DNA from: Pseudomonas paraeruginosa PA7
GTDB lineage: Bacteria > Pseudomonadota > Gammaproteobacteria > Pseudomonadales > Pseudomonadaceae
NCBI RefSeq assembly: GCF_000017205.1
Contig: NC_009656.1
Span: 2,608,001 to 2,672,000 of the forward strand
Length of the DNA: 64,000 bases
Direction of reading: 5' to 3'
Positions within the stretch are counted from its first letter, which is position 1. Every line of letters starts with the position of its first letter. The position numbers were made by a program, and so were the translations under genes. The notes under the pieces are model-generated. The model did not search any database and was not told the origin of the DNA. It was given only the letters and a program-made list of their open reading frames with translations. This document shows, piece after piece, positions 61,777 through 64,000 of this stretch.

Positions 61777-61899
61777 TTATCCGAAGCACCCCTTCTGCCA
61801 TGCCGCCAGCGTGCGGAGGATCGGGAATATCTCCACCAGCCCTACCACGGCCAGGCCGAGGGCGGTGATGATGCCGAGGGCGGTCAGCGCTCTATACAG
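61777..61899 (-). CDS. Possible small membrane protein, CTG start
   Basis: A 40-residue frame reads LYRALTALGIITALGLAVVG and continues with VEIFPILRTLAAWQKGCFG; it has one hydrophobic helix. An AGGAGGGAGG site lies about 8 bases before a CTG that would be the start. It overlaps the end of the Lar-like gene. It may be real, or a remnant whose ATG changed to CTG. Confidence 0.4.
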   Translation of the reverse strand: MYRALTALGIITALGLAVVGLVEIFPILRTLAAWQKGCFG

Positions 61900-62215
61900 G
61901 GTCGGAGCCTCCCTCCTGCTCGCTCAGCAGGGCGCCGACTTCAGCCGCCAGGTCTTTCCCGCTCGGGTGTGCCGCTGCGAAATCGACAAGTCGCCGCAAA
62001 AGCCCCTCGCTGACCACCACATGGCCTGCGGGGACGGCTCTGGTGTTCCAGGTCTCGGCAATAAGCGGTCTCGGCTCGTCTCCACATGCGTAGCGTGCAA
62101 CTCCGCTCGCGACGCATCCTTTGGATGCGCACACCGCAACTATTCCGCCGTCTTCCAACTCGACGAAACCGGCTTCTCCTCCGCAGTACGGGAAGGGTTT
62201 CAGTTCTTCAGCCAT
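61892..62215 (-). CDS. Lar-like (restriction alleviation) zinc-ribbon protein with altered first Cys pair
   Basis: The 107-residue protein starts MAEELKPFPYCGGEAGFVE and has GGIVAVCASKGCVASG and LIAETWNTRAV, which match the Lar zinc-ribbon layout K-P-C-P-x-C-G-G ... C-x4-C ... W-N-x-R. The first Cys of the usual CPFC is Phe here (PFPYC), so zinc binding may be impaired. Lar proteins reduce type I restriction of phage DNA. The ATG at 62215 follows the small frame above it. Confidence 0.65.
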   Translation of the reverse strand: MAEELKPFPYCGGEAGFVELEDGGIVAVCASKGCVASGVARYACGDEPRPLIAETWNTRAVPAGHVVVSEGLLRRLVDFAAAHPSGKDLAAEVGALLSEQEGGSDPV

Positions 62216-62288
62216 TGTCTTTTTCCATTTTCTCCGGCCAGCCCAATGGCAGCCCGTCATCCCGCGCCAGGTCCTGGACATTGATCAT
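62208..62288 (-). CDS. Possible 26-residue phage peptide
   Basis: The frame MINVQDLARDDGLPLGWPEK then MEKDNG ends 8 bases inside the start of the Lar-like gene (ATGGCTGA overlap). The overlap and composition suggest a coupled small gene, but the length is too short to be sure. Confidence 0.35.
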   Translation of the reverse strand: MINVQDLARDDGLPLGWPEKMEKDNG

Positions 62289-62306
62289 GGCCAGCAGGCT
62301 CTCGGC

Positions 62307-62438
62307 TTAGGAGTGAACGTCGTCGAGGTCCGTCGACCAGCGGTGCGGGGTGCTGTCATGGATGTTGTCCAGGGCTTCGACGATGCCGCGCAGGCGGGTG
62401 GCGCACTGCTCGAACAGTTGGTGTTGGGTAGAGGACAT
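62307..62438 (-). CDS. Small phage-type protein
   Basis: The 43-residue protein MSSTQHQLFEQCATRLRGIV and following residues has a CGGAGA site before its ATG. It is mostly helical and unlike anything I recognise. It is the first gene of the minus-strand phage run. Confidence 0.5.
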   Translation of the reverse strand: MSSTQHQLFEQCATRLRGIVEALDNIHDSTPHRWSTDLDDVHS

Positions 62439-62636
62439 GGTGGTGTCTCCGGTTGCTTCGGCGCCGGCGGCCGGCAGCGGGAGCGCTTGCACGGTCCGAT
62501 CCGTTGGATCGCGCGGGGCTGGGCGGGGGCAACGTGCTGCTATCTGAAGTGACAGGCTCTAAAAAACATCAAACCGAACTTTAGGTATGGTCGAGGCTAT
62601 TGATTTTTTAATAAGTTAAATAAAAAAGGGGGGTGT

Positions 62637-63335
62637 ATGAAAATCTCAAAGCATTTATTGGTTATGCTTATTTCTTATTCAGCATTAGCTGTTGCCGACT
62701 CAGAGATAAAGAGTGGGATGTATTTGCGGGTCGGTGATGGAGGGGTCTTCAATGTTTTTCTTGATAATCATGGAGAAAAGATATTTAGAATTAGGACGCT
62801 AGGTAGTAATGGGCACTCTTGCTCTCTGGGGGGAAGGGTTGATGGTTCTAGGATTATAGTGGAAGGGCCGTCATATGCAGATCGATGTGATATTGATGTA
62901 AAAAATACTGCTGGCAAAATCGAGTTGTCTAGAGGTCGGGAGAGTCTCGGGTGTAGAGACTACTGTGGACCTAGGGCTGGTTTCTATGGAAGTTACAAGC
63001 TTGCATACAGTTTGTGTGCATTTAGTTCTTACAGAAAGAGACTGTCCATGATTGAGGGCGCTTTAAGTTCGGGGGATAAAGACAAAGGGTATTTGCTCTC
63101 GAAGGAACTTTATGAGAAGTGCTCGCAGTTCATGGACTCTCTTTCGCGTATGGGGCTGATAAATAAAATATCCGCCTTGAGTTTGCAGCGGGGAGACAAG
63201 AAAACGTGTCGTAAAATGCAGGATGATGTGGGGTTCTTTGATTCTATAAAGCCTGAATACCTCCCGCAGGATGAAAGAGTAACGTATGAAGCATTACGTG
63301 ATGAACATGCTAAGTTGCAGAGTGAGTGTTCGTAA
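62637..63335 (+). CDS. Secreted cysteine-rich protein, candidate immunity protein
   Basis: The 232-residue protein has a signal peptide (MKISKHLLVMLISYSALAVA, cleaved before DSEIK) and eight cysteines in the mature part, probably paired in the periplasm. The N-terminal half (about 22-110) is beta-rich (GMYLRVGDGGVFNVFLDN); the second half is helical (GSYKLAYSLCAFSSYRKRLSMIEGAL). I recognise no family. The gene is AT-rich, unlike its neighbours, with an AAAAGGGGGG ribosome site. It is 24 bases upstream of a lysozyme-like gene on the same strand, so a periplasmic immunity role is the best guess. The 3' cysteine-rich part could block a muramidase. Confidence 0.7.
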   Translation: MKISKHLLVMLISYSALAVADSEIKSGMYLRVGDGGVFNVFLDNHGEKIFRIRTLGSNGHSCSLGGRVDGSRIIVEGPSYADRCDIDVKNTAGKIELSRGRESLGCRDYCGPRAGFYGSYKLAYSLCAFSSYRKRLSMIEGALSSGDKDKGYLLSKELYEKCSQFMDSLSRMGLINKISALSLQRGDKKTCRKMQDDVGFFDSIKPEYLPQDERVTYEALRDEHAKLQSECS

Positions 63336-63359
63336 GTTTTCTAAGCAGAGGGTTGCGTT

Positions 63360-64000
63360 ATGGATGATGAAGATTTAAAAGAGCTGGAGAAGACTATATC
63401 TGATTTGCTTTCTCCGTATGGAAGTGTGGGGAAGGTAGGCGCCTCACTTGATGAATCGCCTATTACTATATATGCTAATCAAATCCCTTATTATATAAAT
63501 GATACCTGGCTGGCTAACTGGAGTGTGGCTGCTCGTACAGGGATGGCTCAGTCGCTAATTGACTCTATAAATACGACTATTGGGCGGCCCATGGTCGTGT
63601 CTGATCACTATTTCAGAGGGCACGAAATTAGCATAAGAACGGTTCCTGAGACTGGTGGCAGTAATTTGATAACCATGTCTGATTTGTCGGCAAAGCTCAA
63701 TTCTCAAATAAATACATTCATACAAGATAGGATTGATGAAGACAAAGAAGCAAAGGTTGCTCTAATCCAGCAGTCAATGGAGTCATTGGCTGCTGAACAA
63801 ATTAATTCCGACTTTACGGCCAGGCATGAGCTTCCGGCTGGTTCTCGTCCAAACACCGTAACGATTCCTCAGGCAGGTGACTCTGCAATCACGGTCGGAT
63901 ATGGATTTGACTTAGGACAGCACGATGAGCAGGAACTGATTTCCATGGGGATACCGGTTTCTACCAGGGACAAGGTTCGGCCTGGTCTGGGCTTGAGTAG
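63360..64000 (+). CDS. Pesticin/T4-lysozyme-like muramidase-type effector, 5' part
   Basis: The frame starts at ATG 63360 (MDDEDLKELEKTISDLLSPY) after a GAGGG site and is still open at the window end (213 codons). There is no signal peptide. The first 145 residues are acidic and helical and are unknown. From about residue 155 it reads HELPAGS...QAGDSAITVGYGFDLGQHDEQEL, close to the pesticin-like lysozyme motif. The likely catalytic residues are E157, T178 and D184; the T-x5-D spacing equals T201-D207 of pesticin. It should cut peptidoglycan. AT-rich like the gene before it. It is probably delivered by a secretion system or as a bacteriocin, with the preceding gene for immunity. Confidence 0.72.
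   Translation, partial: MDDEDLKELEKTISDLLSPYGSVGKVGASLDESPITIYANQIPYYINDTWLANWSVAARTGMAQSLIDSINTTIGRPMVVSDHYFRGHEISIRTVPETGGSNLITMSDLSAKLNSQINTFIQDRIDEDKEAKVALIQQSMESLAAEQINSDFTARHELPAGSRPNTVTIPQAGDSAITVGYGFDLGQHDEQELISMGIPVSTRDKVRPGLGLS

Larger units (their letters stand above)
59995..64000. mobile_element. Left end of an integrative element at tRNA-Leu (right end outside the window)
   Basis: From tRNA-Leu on, the content is a tyrosine integrase, an excisionase-like gene and short phage-type genes on the minus strand, then an AT-rich toxin-type pair on the plus strand. In PAO1 the lecA gene lies beyond this tRNA, by memory; it is not seen here. Only one copy of the tRNA 3' end is in the window, so the other attachment repeat was not found. 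The integrase is frameshifted, so the element is probably no longer mobile by itself. Confidence 0.8.

Noticed and set aside
59995-64000. A CRISPR array in the island
   Set aside because: No set of equal, evenly spaced direct repeats was seen anywhere in the window.

Overview
The window is a high-GC gammaproteobacterial chromosome segment. It comes from Pseudomonas aeruginosa or a very close relative. The evidence is the gene order icd-cspD-clpS-clpA-infA-bpt-aat-trxB-ftsK-lolA-rarA-serS-cysG, the tus operon, and the quorum-sensing genes qteE, vqsR and pqsH next to gacA-uvrC-pgsA, followed by proQ, kynA and alkB1. Comparisons with strain PAO1 are from memory, not from an alignment.

Layout. 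1-18.4 kb is conserved core: the end of isocitrate dehydrogenase, an N-degron group (clpS, clpA, bpt, aat), translation genes (infA, serS), cell division (ftsK), lipoprotein transport (lolA), siroheme synthesis (cysG) and a tRNA 2-thiolation operon (tusDCBE plus a YbiB-like protein). 18.4-28 kb holds tRNA-Ser(TGA), the regulators qteE and vqsR (with a las-type box), pqsH, the gacA-uvrC-pgsA run and tRNA-Gly(GCC). 28-33.4 kb holds a CSS-EAL phosphodiesterase, a LysR regulator, two small enzyme-like proteins and ProQ.

33.4-46.1 kb is an accessory catabolic locus. It has a GPH-family glycoside transporter, a formylglycine-generating enzyme (FGE), two Cys-type sulfatases, a DUF1302 outer-membrane-type protein, a DUF1329 periplasmic protein, a GH1 beta-glycosidase and a TetR regulator. 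Five copies of an operator with core ATCC-N4-GGAT overlap sigma70-like promoters in its three regulatory gaps. The likely logic is that the two exported sulfatases, matured by the FGE, remove sulfate from a glycoside, which is imported and cut by the GH1 enzyme, with TetR repressing the set until substrate is present. The substrate is unknown.

46.3-59.8 kb starts with tRNA-Cys(GCA). It carries an EF-hand protein, an unknown lipoprotein, a small protein with CheD/CNF-deamidase-like features, a quinone reductase, kynA, a GNAT protein, an Lrp regulator, an EamA transporter, a nitroreductase, alkB1, a chemoreceptor broken by a one-base frameshift, a response regulator with a degenerate (YN) HD-GYP domain, and a sensor kinase.

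59.9-64 kb begins with tRNA-Leu(TAA) and is the left end of a mobile island. It has a tyrosine integrase broken by a one-base frameshift, a DUF4224 excisionase-like gene and small phage-type genes. An AT-rich pair follows: a secreted cysteine-rich protein, then a protein with a pesticin/T4-lysozyme-like catalytic motif cut by the window end, which together look like an immunity-effector module.
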